Positions 37,810 to 46,556 of a DNA stretch of 64,000 bases are shown here, in pieces. Both the position numbers and the translations under genes were made by a program. The stretch lies in contig JADKKI010000019.1 of the NCBI GenBank assembly GCA_016720595.1, positions 128,357 to 192,356 of the forward strand, read 5' to 3'. Source of the DNA: Myxococcales bacterium. Lineage in GTDB: Bacteria > Myxococcota_A > Polyangia > Haliangiales > Haliangiaceae. Under the pieces are notes generated by a model. That model did no database searches. It saw nothing but the letters and a program-made list of their open reading frames with translations, and had not been told where the DNA came from. Numbering within the stretch: position 1 is the first letter of the stretch; each line of letters begins with the position of its first letter.

Positions 37810-40092
37810 GTGAACGAACAGATGTCTTTGCCTACGGGAGTCGCGGCGCCGGCGCGCTGCGTGCCCTGCCTCAAGCTGTTCGCGGACACCCTGTTCGTCG
37901 ACGATGGCACGCGCCACGGCGACGAGATCCAGACCGCGATGCTCCGCCTCGAGTTCGACTACGGCGGTCGCAAGATCCGCTCGACCGCGCCCGGGATGGC
38001 CGGCCGCGATCGGGACGCCGAGCTCCAGGCCGCCCGCGTACTCGAAGGCCTCGGCGCCATCGAGCTCGCCCACCTCGATGACTGCGCGGTCAGCCCCGGC
38101 TCCGGCGTGGACTATGTCCTCGCGGTCGATGGCGACGTCCACGCGATGTGCGCGTTCGGCGCGCACGCGCTGCCGCAGCTCCGCGCGATGGGCTGGCGCG
38201 TCGAGATCGATCCCGAGTACCCGTGGCAGATCGTCCCGACCGAGGCCCCGATGTACACCTCGGCCCTCCCGGATCCCGAGCGCCCCGATTGGTTCGGCCT
38301 CGAGCTCGGGATCGAGATCGACGGTCACCGGATCGATCTCCTGCCGGCGCTGCTCGAGCTCCTCGACATGGCGGGCGACCTGACCTCGCTCACGCGCTCG
38401 TCGCGCCGCTGCGTGGCCGTCCGCGTGGACGAGCGCCGCTGGCTCCCGGTACCGCCGGCGCGGCTCCGCCTCCTGGCCAAGGTCCTGTGCGAGCTCTATC
38501 GCGAGGGCACCAAGGTCCGCGCCCCCGCGATCCGCGCCCCGCTGATCGCCGAGCTGTCCTCCACGCTGCACGATGGCACCCGGCCGCTGCGCTGGGTGGG
38601 TGACACCAAGCTCCGCGAGCAGGCCTATGCGATCGCGCTCGGCCCGCGGCGCACCGCCGGCGTGGTGGCGCCCGAGGCGCTGTGCGCGGAGCTGCGGCCG
38701 TACCAGCGCGATGGCGTGGCGTGGCTCCAGCACCTGCGCGAGCACGGCGCGGGCGGCATCCTCGCCGACGACATGGGCCTCGGGAAGACGCTGCAGACGA
38801 TCGCGCACGTGCTGATCGAGAAGGAGCAGGGCCGGCTCGTTCGCCCGGCGATGATCGTCACGCTGACCTCGCTGATCGGCAACTGGCAGCGCGAGCTCAA
38901 GCGGTTCGCGCCCACGCTCAACGTCGCGGTGCACCACGGCCCCGATCGCCACGCGCAGGTCCCCAAGCTCGGCACGTTCGACGTGATCGTGACGACCTAT
39001 CCGATGGTCACGCGCGATCGCGACGAGCTCGCCAAGCTCCCCCTCCACCTGCTCGTCCTCGACGAGGCCCACGCGGTGAAGAACTACGATGCCCTCGCTG
39101 CCGAGGCCGTACGCGCGCTCGATGCGAGCAACAAGGTCTGCCTCTCGGGCACCCCGATCGAGAACCACCTCGGCGAGCTGTGGTCGCTCCTCGATTTCCT
39201 GAATCCCGGCCTGCTCGGTCACCGCGAGGAGTTCTCGCTCCAGTTCCGTCAGCCGATCGAGGAGAAGGGCGACAAGGTCCGCCTCGAGGCGCTGCGCGAT
39301 CGCGTGCGTCCGTACATCCTGCGCCGCACCAAGGATGTGGTGGCGCCGGAGCTGCCGGCGAAGACCCTGCTGGTCAACGCGGTGGAGCTCAGCGGCGCGC
39401 AGCGCGAGCTCTACGAGAGCATCCGCGTGGCGGCGCACGCCGATGTCCGCCAGCACATCAAGGCGCGCGGCATGGCGGGCTCCACGATCGCGATCCTCGA
39501 TGCGCTGCTCAAGCTGCGTCAGGTCTGCTGCGATCCACGCCTGGTGACCTCCGAGGCGGCGCGCGATGTGACCGCGAGCGCCAAGCTCGAGCTGCTCCTC
39601 GAGCTCGTGCCGAACCAGCTCGCGGATGGGCGGCGGATCCTGATCTTCTCGCAGTTCGCGCGCATGCTCGGCCTGGTCTCCGAGGGGCTGCTCGCCAAGG
39701 GTATCGGCCACGTGACGCTCACGGGCAACACGCCGGATCGCCAGAAGCCGATCGATGCGTTCCAGAACGGGCGCGCCGATGTGTTCCTGATCTCGCTCAA
39801 GGCGGGCGGGGCAGGGCTCAACCTGACCGGCGCGGACACCGTGATCCACTACGATCCGTGGTGGAACCCGGCGGCGCAGGCGCAGGCCACCGATCGCGCG
39901 CACCGGATCGGCCAGACCAAGCCCGTGTTCGTCCACGATCTGATCGTCGCCGGCTCGGTGGAGGAGCGCATGCTCGGGCTCCAGCGGCACAAGCGGAAGC
40001 TCGCCGATGCGATCCTCGATCGCGGCGGCACGGCCGCGGGCGCGCTCACCGAGCGAGACCTCGACGATCTCCTCGCTCCGCTCGCGGGCTGA
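37810..40092 (+). CDS. SNF2/SWI2-family DNA-dependent ATPase
   Basis: The 760-residue product has an N-terminal region of about 270 residues without a known fold, then a SNF2 ATPase. Motif I is DDMGLGKT (319-327), motif II DEAH (418-421), then LSGTPIENHLGELW, ILRRTK, a C-terminal helicase lobe with FSQF and DRAHRIGQTKPVFV. These proteins move along double-stranded DNA or remodel bound proteins. No SWIM zinc finger is seen nearby. GTG 37810 was used; an ATG four codons later is an alternative. Confidence 0.92.
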   Translation: MNEQMSLPTGVAAPARCVPCLKLFADTLFVDDGTRHGDEIQTAMLRLEFDYGGRKIRSTAPGMAGRDRDAELQAARVLEGLGAIELAHLDDCAVSPGSGVDYVLAVDGDVHAMCAFGAHALPQLRAMGWRVEIDPEYPWQIVPTEAPMYTSALPDPERPDWFGLELGIEIDGHRIDLLPALLELLDMAGDLTSLTRSSRRCVAVRVDERRWLPVPPARLRLLAKVLCELYREGTKVRAPAIRAPLIAELSSTLHDGTRPLRWVGDTKLREQAYAIALGPRRTAGVVAPEALCAELRPYQRDGVAWLQHLREHGAGGILADDMGLGKTLQTIAHVLIEKEQGRLVRPAMIVTLTSLIGNWQRELKRFAPTLNVAVHHGPDRHAQVPKLGTFDVIVTTYPMVTRDRDELAKLPLHLLVLDEAHAVKNYDALAAEAVRALDASNKVCLSGTPIENHLGELWSLLDFLNPGLLGHREEFSLQFRQPIEEKGDKVRLEALRDRVRPYILRRTKDVVAPELPAKTLLVNAVELSGAQRELYESIRVAAHADVRQHIKARGMAGSTIAILDALLKLRQVCCDPRLVTSEAARDVTASAKLELLLELVPNQLADGRRILIFSQFARMLGLVSEGLLAKGIGHVTLTGNTPDRQKPIDAFQNGRADVFLISLKAGGAGLNLTGADTVIHYDPWWNPAAQAQATDRAHRIGQTKPVFVHDLIVAGSVEERMLGLQRHKRKLADAILDRGGTAAGALTERDLDDLLAPLAG

Positions 40093-40109
40093 GCTAAGCT
40101 GCGCTGCTC

Positions 40110-41261
40110 GTGAACGCGCTGCTCGCAGTCACTCTCGGTGCTCTCGCCGCAGGCTGTGGTCGCGTGGATTTCGGCGAGGCCACGCGGCTCGTCGAGGTCT
40201 CGGCGCGCGGCGATCATGGCTGTGGTCGCACCGAGGCCGGCATCGTGGGGTGCTGGGGCCGCGGCGGTGAGGGCCAGCTCGGCACCGGCGATCTCCCCGG
40301 TGCGAGCGTCGCGCGGGTGGTCCGCACCGACCTCGCCGCCGATGCGCTCAGCACCGGCGAGACCACGTCGTGCCTGATCTCCGATGGCGCGCTCGCGTGC
40401 TGGGGCACCAACGACAAGCTCCAGATCGCCGCGAATCAGGACGCGCGCGTGCCCGTCCCCGTCTCGATCTCGCTCGGGATGCCGGTCCGCTCCGTCGAGC
40501 TCGGGCAGCACGGCTCCACCGCGATCCTGTCCGATGGCACGCTGCGCTACTGGGGCGGCAACGGCTGCGGCGAGGATGGAACGGGGACCAAGGGCAACCC
40601 GGCGGGGCCCAAGCCGATCGCGGGCGTCACGGGCGTGACCGATCTCGGGATCAGCGATGCGTTCGCGTGCGCCGTGGTCGGCAGCGGCGAGATCTGGTGC
40701 TGGGGCGCGTTCGCTGCGGCCTCACCCGAGCTCGACAACTGCAGCACCGAGCCGCTGTCGACGCCGATCCTGTCGCTCGCACCGCGGGCGCCGGTCGTGG
40801 ATCTCGACGGCGGGTGCCACGATCACGTGTGCGCCGTGCTCGCGGATGGCTCGGTGTGGTGCCGCGGCTCTAACTTCTCGGGACAGCTCGGCGATGGCAC
40901 CAACACCGCGCGCGCGGCCTTCGTGCAGGTGCTCGGGGTCGACGATGCCGTCGATGTCGGCGTGGGTGCGTTCCACACGTGCGCGCGGCGTCGCAATGGC
41001 GAGGTGGTGTGCTGGGGCCAGAACGATCACGGCCAGCTCGGTCGCGGAGGCTTCAGCGCCGCCGAAGAGCTCGCTGCTTCGACGGTGTCGATCGGCGCGC
41101 GGGTAGATCAGATCGAGGGCGGCTGCACCACCACCTGCGCGCGCACCGGCGGGCAGCTGTGGTGCTGGGGCTCGGACGATTCGAACCAGCTCGGCAACGG
41201 CGTGCTCGGCGGGAACAGCCCGGTGCCGGTCGAGGCGTGGGCCGGGCCCGACGCGTTCTGA
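40110..41261 (+). CDS. RCC1-repeat lipoprotein
   Basis: The 383-residue product has a lipoprotein signal, VNALLAVTLGALAAGC. It is followed by six to seven RCC1-type repeats of about 50 residues, each with a CWG or CWGxN core and GQLG or QLGDG turns (GEGQLGTGD, SGQLGDGT, HGQLGRGG, SNQLGNG). Repeated Cys at the same position suggests disulfides. The fold is a seven-bladed propeller, and surface or periplasmic display is expected. It is 17 bases behind the SNF2 gene but has a separate role; the function is unknown. Confidence 0.88.
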   Translation: MNALLAVTLGALAAGCGRVDFGEATRLVEVSARGDHGCGRTEAGIVGCWGRGGEGQLGTGDLPGASVARVVRTDLAADALSTGETTSCLISDGALACWGTNDKLQIAANQDARVPVPVSISLGMPVRSVELGQHGSTAILSDGTLRYWGGNGCGEDGTGTKGNPAGPKPIAGVTGVTDLGISDAFACAVVGSGEIWCWGAFAAASPELDNCSTEPLSTPILSLAPRAPVVDLDGGCHDHVCAVLADGSVWCRGSNFSGQLGDGTNTARAAFVQVLGVDDAVDVGVGAFHTCARRRNGEVVCWGQNDHGQLGRGGFSAAEELAASTVSIGARVDQIEGGCTTTCARTGGQLWCWGSDDSNQLGNGVLGGNSPVPVEAWAGPDAF

Positions 41262-41268
41262 GCGAGCG

Positions 41269-42093
41269 CTACTGGATGATCGGCGCGTCGGTGGCGACGG
41301 CCGCGCCGAACCAGCGCACGCTGCCAGACGAGAGATCGGTGCTCGCACCGGTCAGCGGATCGATCTGGATCATCTTGCCGTCGTTCGCACTCGGGCCACC
41401 GTCGACGAAGCCATAGATCTTGCCAGCCCAGAAGCCGAGCCCGAACACGTCGTCGTGCATCGTGGCGTACGGCATCGGCGTGGCCTTCCAGCCGTTCGCG
41501 GGATCGATCTTCGCGAGGTAGTCCGTGGGATCCGTGCCGACGTCCACCGTGGCGTAGATGCCGAAGCCGCGCACGCCGATCAGATCGCCACTCGAGACGA
41601 TCTTCTTGGTGCCGGCCATGCCGTAGCTGCCGATCTTGGTGGCGGTGCCGGTCGAGGGATCGATCTGGAACACGTCGCCCATGCTGTTCGCGGACACCAG
41701 GATGTCGGCCGTGGAGTTCGCGGGATCGGGGACGTAGGACAGGCTGGTGAACCCCTGCGCCGACTGCGACAGATCCTTCACGAGCGTTGCCGCACCTGTC
41801 GCAGGGTCGATCGAGTACAGCTTGTCGAGCGTGATGCCGACCATGTGATCGTCCTTGTCGATCGCCAGGTCGGTCATGCTCTGGGTGCCGATGCCGGCCA
41901 TCGGGCCGATCGGAACCGCTGCAAACGTTTGAGCATTCATGCGGTAGAGGGTGCCGCCGCTGTGGGCGTAGACCCGCGACATGTCGACCACCGGAGGTGC
42001 ATCGCCGACCATGCCCGGGGCATCGATCGTCTCCTCACCACGGCCTGCCGGCCCGCACGCCGCCAGTACTGAAGCGGCCAACAAGATCCTCAT
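41269..42093 (-). CDS. Lipoprotein with beta-propeller-like repeats
   Basis: The 274-residue product has a lipoprotein signal, MRILLAASVLAAC, and an Asp-Ala-Pro linker. The mature domain contains repeating YSIDPATGAATLV, FQIDPSTGTATKI and AKIDPANGWKA segments, typical of a beta-propeller with DPxTG turns. A cell-surface binding role is suggested by analogy. ATG 42093 was chosen as the longer frame lacks a signal. It is convergent with the RCC1 lipoprotein and divergent from the WD40 kinase. Confidence 0.78.
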   Translation of the reverse strand: MRILLAASVLAACGPAGRGEETIDAPGMVGDAPPVVDMSRVYAHSGGTLYRMNAQTFAAVPIGPMAGIGTQSMTDLAIDKDDHMVGITLDKLYSIDPATGAATLVKDLSQSAQGFTSLSYVPDPANSTADILVSANSMGDVFQIDPSTGTATKIGSYGMAGTKKIVSSGDLIGVRGFGIYATVDVGTDPTDYLAKIDPANGWKATPMPYATMHDDVFGLGFWAGKIYGFVDGGPSANDGKMIQIDPLTGASTDLSSGSVRWFGAAVATDAPIIQ

Positions 42094-42218
42094 GGGCGCG
42101 GACTGTACCCACCGTGTGTGGCAGAAACATCCGAAATCGATCGCGACCTCGTCAACCGGGGTGCGAAGATGGGAATCTCGTTGTGGCGTGGCAGGTTGAG
42201 CCACGGCCCCAGGGTCAG

Positions 42219-45200
42219 ATGCCCCCTCCTCCCCCGGTCCCGGATCGCACCGAGACGCTCGCTCCCCGCGAGACGTCCTCGCGGAGCGCGCCTCCGGTGC
42301 AGCCCGCGCAGCCGCCCACCCAGGCCGTGGTCGATGATCCCGAGCGCTACGAGCAGGTCGCGGAGCACGCGCGTGGCGGGCTCGGTCGTGTGGTGCGCGC
42401 GGTGGACAAGCGCCTCGGCCGCACCGTCGCGGTGAAGGAGCTGCTGCGGCGCAACGATTCGAACGAAGCGCGGTTCATGCGCGAGGCGCTGATCACGGCG
42501 CGCCTCGAGCACCCAGGCATCGTGCCCGTGCACGAGGCCGGTCGCTGGCCGAACGGCGATCCGTACTACGTGATGAAGCTCGTCGAGGGAAAGACCCTCA
42601 AGGAGCAGATCTCCAGCTGCACCTCGCTCCGCGAGCGGCTCGCGCTGTTGCCGCACGTGATCGCCGTCGCCGACGCCGTGGGTTACGCGCACTCCGAGGG
42701 CGTGATCCATCGCGATCTCAAGCCCTCGAACATCATGGTCGGATCGTTCGGCGAGACCATCGTCGTCGACTGGGGGCTCGCGCGCGATCGCAAGACGGAC
42801 CTGCCCGAGCCCGAGGCTGGCGAGTACGTGCCCTCGTCGGGCTCCGGCCCGTGCTCGACGGTCTCCGGCAAGGTCGTCGGCACGCCCGCGTACATGTCTC
42901 CCGAGCAGGCGCGCGGCGAGCTGGTCGACGAGCGCGCGGATGTCTACGCGATCGGTGCCGTGCTCTACGAGCTGCTCGCCGGCTCACCGCCGCACGCCGA
43001 CACCACGCCGCAGGCCACGCTCGATCGCGTGCTCGCCGGTCCGCCCACGCCGCTCGCCGCCGCGGTGCCCGCCGTCCCCGGGGAGCTCGGCACCATCGTC
43101 GCCAAGGCGATGGCGCGCAACCCGTGCGATCGGTACGCCACCGCCACCGCGCTCGCCGAGGATCTCCGTCGCTACCAGACCGGCAAGCTGGTCAGCGCGC
43201 ACACGTACTCGTCGTGGGCCTTGCTTCGCAAGAAGCTGTCGCAGCACCGCGGCGTGGTGACGATCGCCGTCGCCAGCGCGATCGCGCTCGGTGCGGTGGG
43301 CGTGGAATCGTTCCGCCGCGTGGTCCACGAGCGCAACATCGCGCGCAGCGAGCGGGTGCGCACCGAGGATGCGCTGAACCAGGCCGAGAAGCGGAAGCGC
43401 GAGCTCGTGCAGCTGCAGGCGGTGACCGCGCTCCGCAAGGATCCCACCGCGACCCTCGCCTGGCTCAAGACCTATGCGATCGCCGACGACGATCGCGCCC
43501 ACGTGCTCGACGTGATCGACGAGGCCCTCTCCCTCGGGGTGGCGCGCCACGTGTTCCGCCCGGGGGACTGGGTGCTCGACGCCGCGTTCACACCCGATGG
43601 CCTCACGCTCGTCGTCGCCGTGCGCGATGGCAAGATCCGCGCGTACGACCTCCAGACCGGCCAGGTCCGCGTGCTCGGCACCACGCCGTCGTCGCCCGAG
43701 GTCCTCGAGCTCACCGCGGACGGCCACACCGTGATCACCGGCGGCACGCTCGGCGAGGTGATGAGCTGGCCGATCTCCGGTGGAGGTACGCCGCGCACCC
43801 TCCTGCCAGGCGGCGGCCGCATGGTCTCGTCGCTGCGGTTCTCGCCCGATGGCACGCACGTGCTCGTCGATCGCGACAAGGGCCTGTTCGAGGTGGTGCC
43901 GCTGACCGGCGGCGAGGTCGCGGCGCTCGGCTCGCGGACCTCCCTGCGCACGGCGATCGCCTCGGAGGATTGGACGCGCCAGATCGTCGTCACCGGCCCG
44001 AACACCGTCGCGGCGTTGACCGGCAGCGGCACGCCGCCGCGCGCCCTCGGCCAGACCGAGAAGGCGATCGCGCAGATCGCGCTGTCACCGAAGGGCGACC
44101 TCGTGGTGATCCACGACGGCCAGACCGTGTGGGCCGTGCCGTTCGCCGGCGGGCCGCTCAAGAAGCTCGCGCCGTACGACAACAAGCTGCTGTCCGTGCA
44201 GTGGTCGCCCGATCGCAAGACCATCGCCCTGTGCGGCCATCGCCACGACATCGTCCTCGTCGACCTCGCGACCGGTGCCGTGCGCGAGCTGCGCGGCCAC
44301 ACCGATGCCCTGTACTCCGTGCAGTGGAGCAAGGATGGCCGCCGCCTGCTCAGCGCGAGCGATGATGGCACCGCGCGCGTGTGGACCGTCTCCGACGGCA
44401 ACTCCACCATGGTCCTCCGGGGCCACGACGACGATGTCTATCGGGCGCGGTTCTCGGCCGACGAGCGTCAGGTCGCCACCTCGAGCCTCGACGGCAGCGT
44501 GCGCGTGTGGACGCTCGATCAGCCCGGCTCGCGCGTGCTGACCGAGGGCGACGTGATCGAGAACATGGCCGTCGAGGGCGAGCAGGCCCAGATCAAGACC
44601 TCCACCGGCGTGGCGCGGTGGAACCTGACCACCGGCCAGCGCACGCCGCTGTTCTCGTGGGCGGGCGAGCTGCACAACCTCGGCCTCGCGGCGCCCTCCA
44701 CCGATGGCGAGCTCCTGATGGTGCCGAACGCCGACTATTCGATGGAGGTCCGCCATCGCACCGGCGCACCGGTCAAGCTCTCGGGCCACAAGGGCATGAT
44801 CAGCCGCGCGGAGTTCTCGCGCGACGACAAGTACCTCTACACCTCCTCGTACGATGGCTCGCTCCGGCGCTGGGACACCACCACGGGCGCGGGCACCACC
44901 CTGATCGACGGCACGAGCCCGGTGCGCGGCTTCGCCCTCTCCGCCGATGGCCGGGTGGCCGCGCAGATCGGCGACGAGGCCGAGATGATCTATCCCGACG
45001 GCACGATCAAGACCCTCGGCAAGGGCGGCAAGTGGTGCGTGGCCTACGCGGAGTTCGAGCCCGTGCACAACCGCCTGATCATGTATCGCTGCGACACCAC
45101 CCTCGCGCTCCTCGATGGCGACCACGTGATCGAGCTGCCGAACGGCTATCGCGTCTCGCGTACGGCGATCTCCCCGGACGGCAAGCGGATCGCGGGCGCG

Positions 45201-45596
45201 GTGGGCGATCGCACGATCAAGGTGTGGGACGCCACCACGGGCGCGGTGCTCTCCACCCTCAAGGGCCACACCGATCTCGTGATGGACGTGGCGTTCTCGC
45301 CCGATGGCACCCGGCTCGCTTCCGCCAGCTACGACAAGACCATCCGGATCTGGGAGCTCGCCTCGCAGCGCCACCGCATCCTCCGCGGCCATGCCGGCGC
45401 GGTCGATCAGGTGGAGTGGCGGGACGTCGACCACCTGGTCACCGGCTCGCGCGACGGCACCCTCCGGGTCTGGGACGTCCCCTCGATGGAGATCCCCTCC
45501 GCCGCCGAGCTGACGGCGCGCCTCCTGGCGGCCACGAGCGCGAACATCGATCTCGACCGCCCGACCACGCTGGATGGCTCCGGCGGCTCGTCCTGA
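42219..45596 (+). CDS. Large Ser/Thr kinase with WD40-repeat sensor domain
   Basis: The 1125-residue product has an N-terminal active-looking Ser/Thr kinase: Lys73 (VAVKELLRR), HRD-K-x-x-N at 164-171 (HRDLKPSN), DWG at 184-186 in place of DFG with the Asp kept, and SPEQ. A membrane helix follows near 343-365. The remaining 700 residues are WD40-like repeats (GHTDALYSVQWSKDG, DGTARVW, GHTDLVMDVAFSPDG, SYDKTIRIWEL), a propeller probably outside the membrane. The ATG is preceded by a Pro-rich linker. Such kinases are typical of myxobacteria. The two tRNA genes follow after 62 bases. Confidence 0.93.
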   Translation: MPPPPPVPDRTETLAPRETSSRSAPPVQPAQPPTQAVVDDPERYEQVAEHARGGLGRVVRAVDKRLGRTVAVKELLRRNDSNEARFMREALITARLEHPGIVPVHEAGRWPNGDPYYVMKLVEGKTLKEQISSCTSLRERLALLPHVIAVADAVGYAHSEGVIHRDLKPSNIMVGSFGETIVVDWGLARDRKTDLPEPEAGEYVPSSGSGPCSTVSGKVVGTPAYMSPEQARGELVDERADVYAIGAVLYELLAGSPPHADTTPQATLDRVLAGPPTPLAAAVPAVPGELGTIVAKAMARNPCDRYATATALAEDLRRYQTGKLVSAHTYSSWALLRKKLSQHRGVVTIAVASAIALGAVGVESFRRVVHERNIARSERVRTEDALNQAEKRKRELVQLQAVTALRKDPTATLAWLKTYAIADDDRAHVLDVIDEALSLGVARHVFRPGDWVLDAAFTPDGLTLVVAVRDGKIRAYDLQTGQVRVLGTTPSSPEVLELTADGHTVITGGTLGEVMSWPISGGGTPRTLLPGGGRMVSSLRFSPDGTHVLVDRDKGLFEVVPLTGGEVAALGSRTSLRTAIASEDWTRQIVVTGPNTVAALTGSGTPPRALGQTEKAIAQIALSPKGDLVVIHDGQTVWAVPFAGGPLKKLAPYDNKLLSVQWSPDRKTIALCGHRHDIVLVDLATGAVRELRGHTDALYSVQWSKDGRRLLSASDDGTARVWTVSDGNSTMVLRGHDDDVYRARFSADERQVATSSLDGSVRVWTLDQPGSRVLTEGDVIENMAVEGEQAQIKTSTGVARWNLTTGQRTPLFSWAGELHNLGLAAPSTDGELLMVPNADYSMEVRHRTGAPVKLSGHKGMISRAEFSRDDKYLYTSSYDGSLRRWDTTTGAGTTLIDGTSPVRGFALSADGRVAAQIGDEAEMIYPDGTIKTLGKGGKWCVAYAEFEPVHNRLIMYRCDTTLALLDGDHVIELPNGYRVSRTAISPDGKRIAGAVGDRTIKVWDATTGAVLSTLKGHTDLVMDVAFSPDGTRLASASYDKTIRIWELASQRHRILRGHAGAVDQVEWRDVDHLVTGSRDGTLRVWDVPSMEIPSAAELTARLLAATSANIDLDRPTTLDGSGGSS

Positions 45597-45617
45597 GGCC
45601 GGCGCCCGCGTAGACCC

Positions 45618-45646
45618 TTGACACGCCACGGGGTACCGACTTAGGA
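45618..45646 (+). promoter_or_regulatory. Putative promoter of the tRNA-Val gene
   Basis: A perfect TTGACA box at 45618-45623 is followed after 17 bases by TTAGGA, a poor match to TATAAT, thirteen bases ahead of the tRNA gene. The same TTGACA-N17 geometry occurs before the tRNA-Asp gene, where the second box is much better, which supports the assignment. Confidence 0.55.
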
Positions 45647-45658
45647 CCGTCCCCGAGC

Positions 45659-45730
45659 GGGCGAATAGCTCAGCGGAAGAGCGTCGCCCTTACAAGGCGG
45701 TGGCCGCAGGTTCGAATCCTGCTTCGCCCA
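45659..45730 (+). tRNA. tRNA-Val (anticodon TAC)
   Basis: The 72-nt cloverleaf folds fully: acceptor GGGCGAA with TTCGCCC, D arm GCTC/GAGC, anticodon stem TCGCC/GGCGG around loop CTTACAA (anticodon TAC, valine), and T arm GCAGG-TTCGAAT-CCTGC. The discriminator is A, and CCA is not encoded. It reads GUA and related valine codons. Confidence 0.95.
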
Positions 45731-45737
45731 CGAGGCC

Positions 45738-45766
45738 TTGACAGGGCCGCGTGATCCATCTAGAAA
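45738..45766 (+). promoter_or_regulatory. Promoter of the tRNA-Asp gene
   Basis: TTGACA (45738-45743), 17 bases, then TAGAAA (45761-45766): a strong housekeeping-type promoter in the gap between the two tRNA genes. A small GCCGATC-GCG-GATCGGC hairpin (45780-45796) lies in the predicted leader and could be a processing signal. Confidence 0.7.
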
Positions 45767-45824
45767 CACGCCTCCAAGGGCCGATCGCGGATCGGCTCGA
45801 GGGCGCTGAAAAACGAACGATTCT

Positions 45825-45898
<74 letters not shown>

Positions 45899-45913
45899 CG
45901 ACTTAACGCAAAG

Positions 45914-45944
45914 ATCCTGAGTGGTAGCCCCACCCAGGATTTTC
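45914..45944 (+). terminator. Intrinsic terminator after tRNA-Asp
   Basis: An 11-bp stem with one mismatch (ATCCTGAGTGG with CCACCCAGGAT), loop TAGCC, followed by TTT and a nearby TTTT run. It lies 16 bases after the tRNA-Asp 3' end. It is one of the few clear rho-independent terminators in this GC-rich window. Confidence 0.75.
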
Positions 45945-46005
45945 GCGTTTTCGGGCTCGTGCGCCGAGCAGCAGGGCGGGGCATTCTGCCGGTGAGGGAC
46001 CCGCG

Positions 46006-46305
46006 ATGAGCAACGAGCAAGGGGCCGACGATGATCGGACCGTCGAGTGCGAAGCGCACGGTACGCGCACGGCAACGATCGTGTGCTGCCATCTGCTCCA
46101 AGCGACGGATGTTGTTCTTGGGTTCGTCGAGGACATGGACCCGGATGATCCGCTCGCGTGGTGCAACGAGTGCGAGCAGCGACACACGCCTGGGCAACCA
46201 TGGACGGAAGCCTTCAAGCGGTTCGTAGACCTGAAGGTGGTCTGCGACGCCTGCTATGCGCGGCTGAAGGAGCTGCACTCCGAGCGGGCGCCAGGCGCCA
46301 ACTAG
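46006..46305 (+). CDS. Small cysteine-rich (zinc-ribbon-like) protein
   Basis: The 99-residue product has Cys at ECEAHG, VCCH, WCNECEQ and VCDAC, so at least four to six candidate metal ligands, with surrounding acidic segments (VEDMDPDDP). No known family is assigned. It is likely a small intracellular zinc protein. It begins 61 bases after the tRNA terminator and is followed after 7 bases by a 55-residue ORF that appears to be its operon partner. The base composition is slightly lower in GC than the housekeeping genes around it. Confidence 0.7.
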   Translation: MSNEQGADDDRTVECEAHGTRTATIVCCHLLQATDVVLGFVEDMDPDDPLAWCNECEQRHTPGQPWTEAFKRFVDLKVVCDACYARLKELHSERAPGAN

Positions 46306-46312
46306 CGAGGCC

Positions 46313-46480
46313 ATGAAGGTTCGACTCACGCCAGGTTGGTTGAAGGCGTACGGCTCCCTCGCCGATCATCCGCTCCCTCTCGTCGACCATCCCTCCAGCT
46401 TTCCGCACGTCGCGATCGATCGCGCCGAGTTCGAGGTAGTTTGGCAGCGTGCACGCGCGCACCTGGCCCGTTCGAAGTGA
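46313..46480 (+). CDS. Small ORF, 55 residues, unknown
   Basis: ATG 46313 to TGA 46480 codes for a 55-residue protein (MKVRLTPGWLKAYGSLADHP at the N-terminus, LARSK at the end). Only 7 bases separate it from the preceding stop. Nothing is known of the family. It has a plausible globular composition (Trp, Tyr, His, aromatic clusters) and no alternative frame of interest on the other strand. Co-translation with the preceding gene is the main support. Confidence 0.5.
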   Translation: MKVRLTPGWLKAYGSLADHPLPLVDHPSSFPHVAIDRAEFEVVWQRARAHLARSK

Positions 46481-46556
46481 CTCACTGCGAGGCGGTGCGC
46501 GGGCGGGCCGATGAGGCGATCGGCGGCGTAGACTCGAGCGTCACGGGAGGTACGCG

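Noticed and set aside
37747..39990. Long minus-strand open frame opposite the SNF2 ATPase gene, and similar antisense frames at 13086-15266 and 2568-4517
   Set aside because: High GC with G/C at third positions keeps antisense frames open; the products are Arg/Glu/His-rich without any family motif, while the opposite strand codes well-known proteins.
45780..45796. Small perfect hairpin between the tRNA genes
   Set aside because: Seven base pairs with a three-base loop but no T-run, so not a terminator; recorded only as a leader hairpin within the promoter entry.
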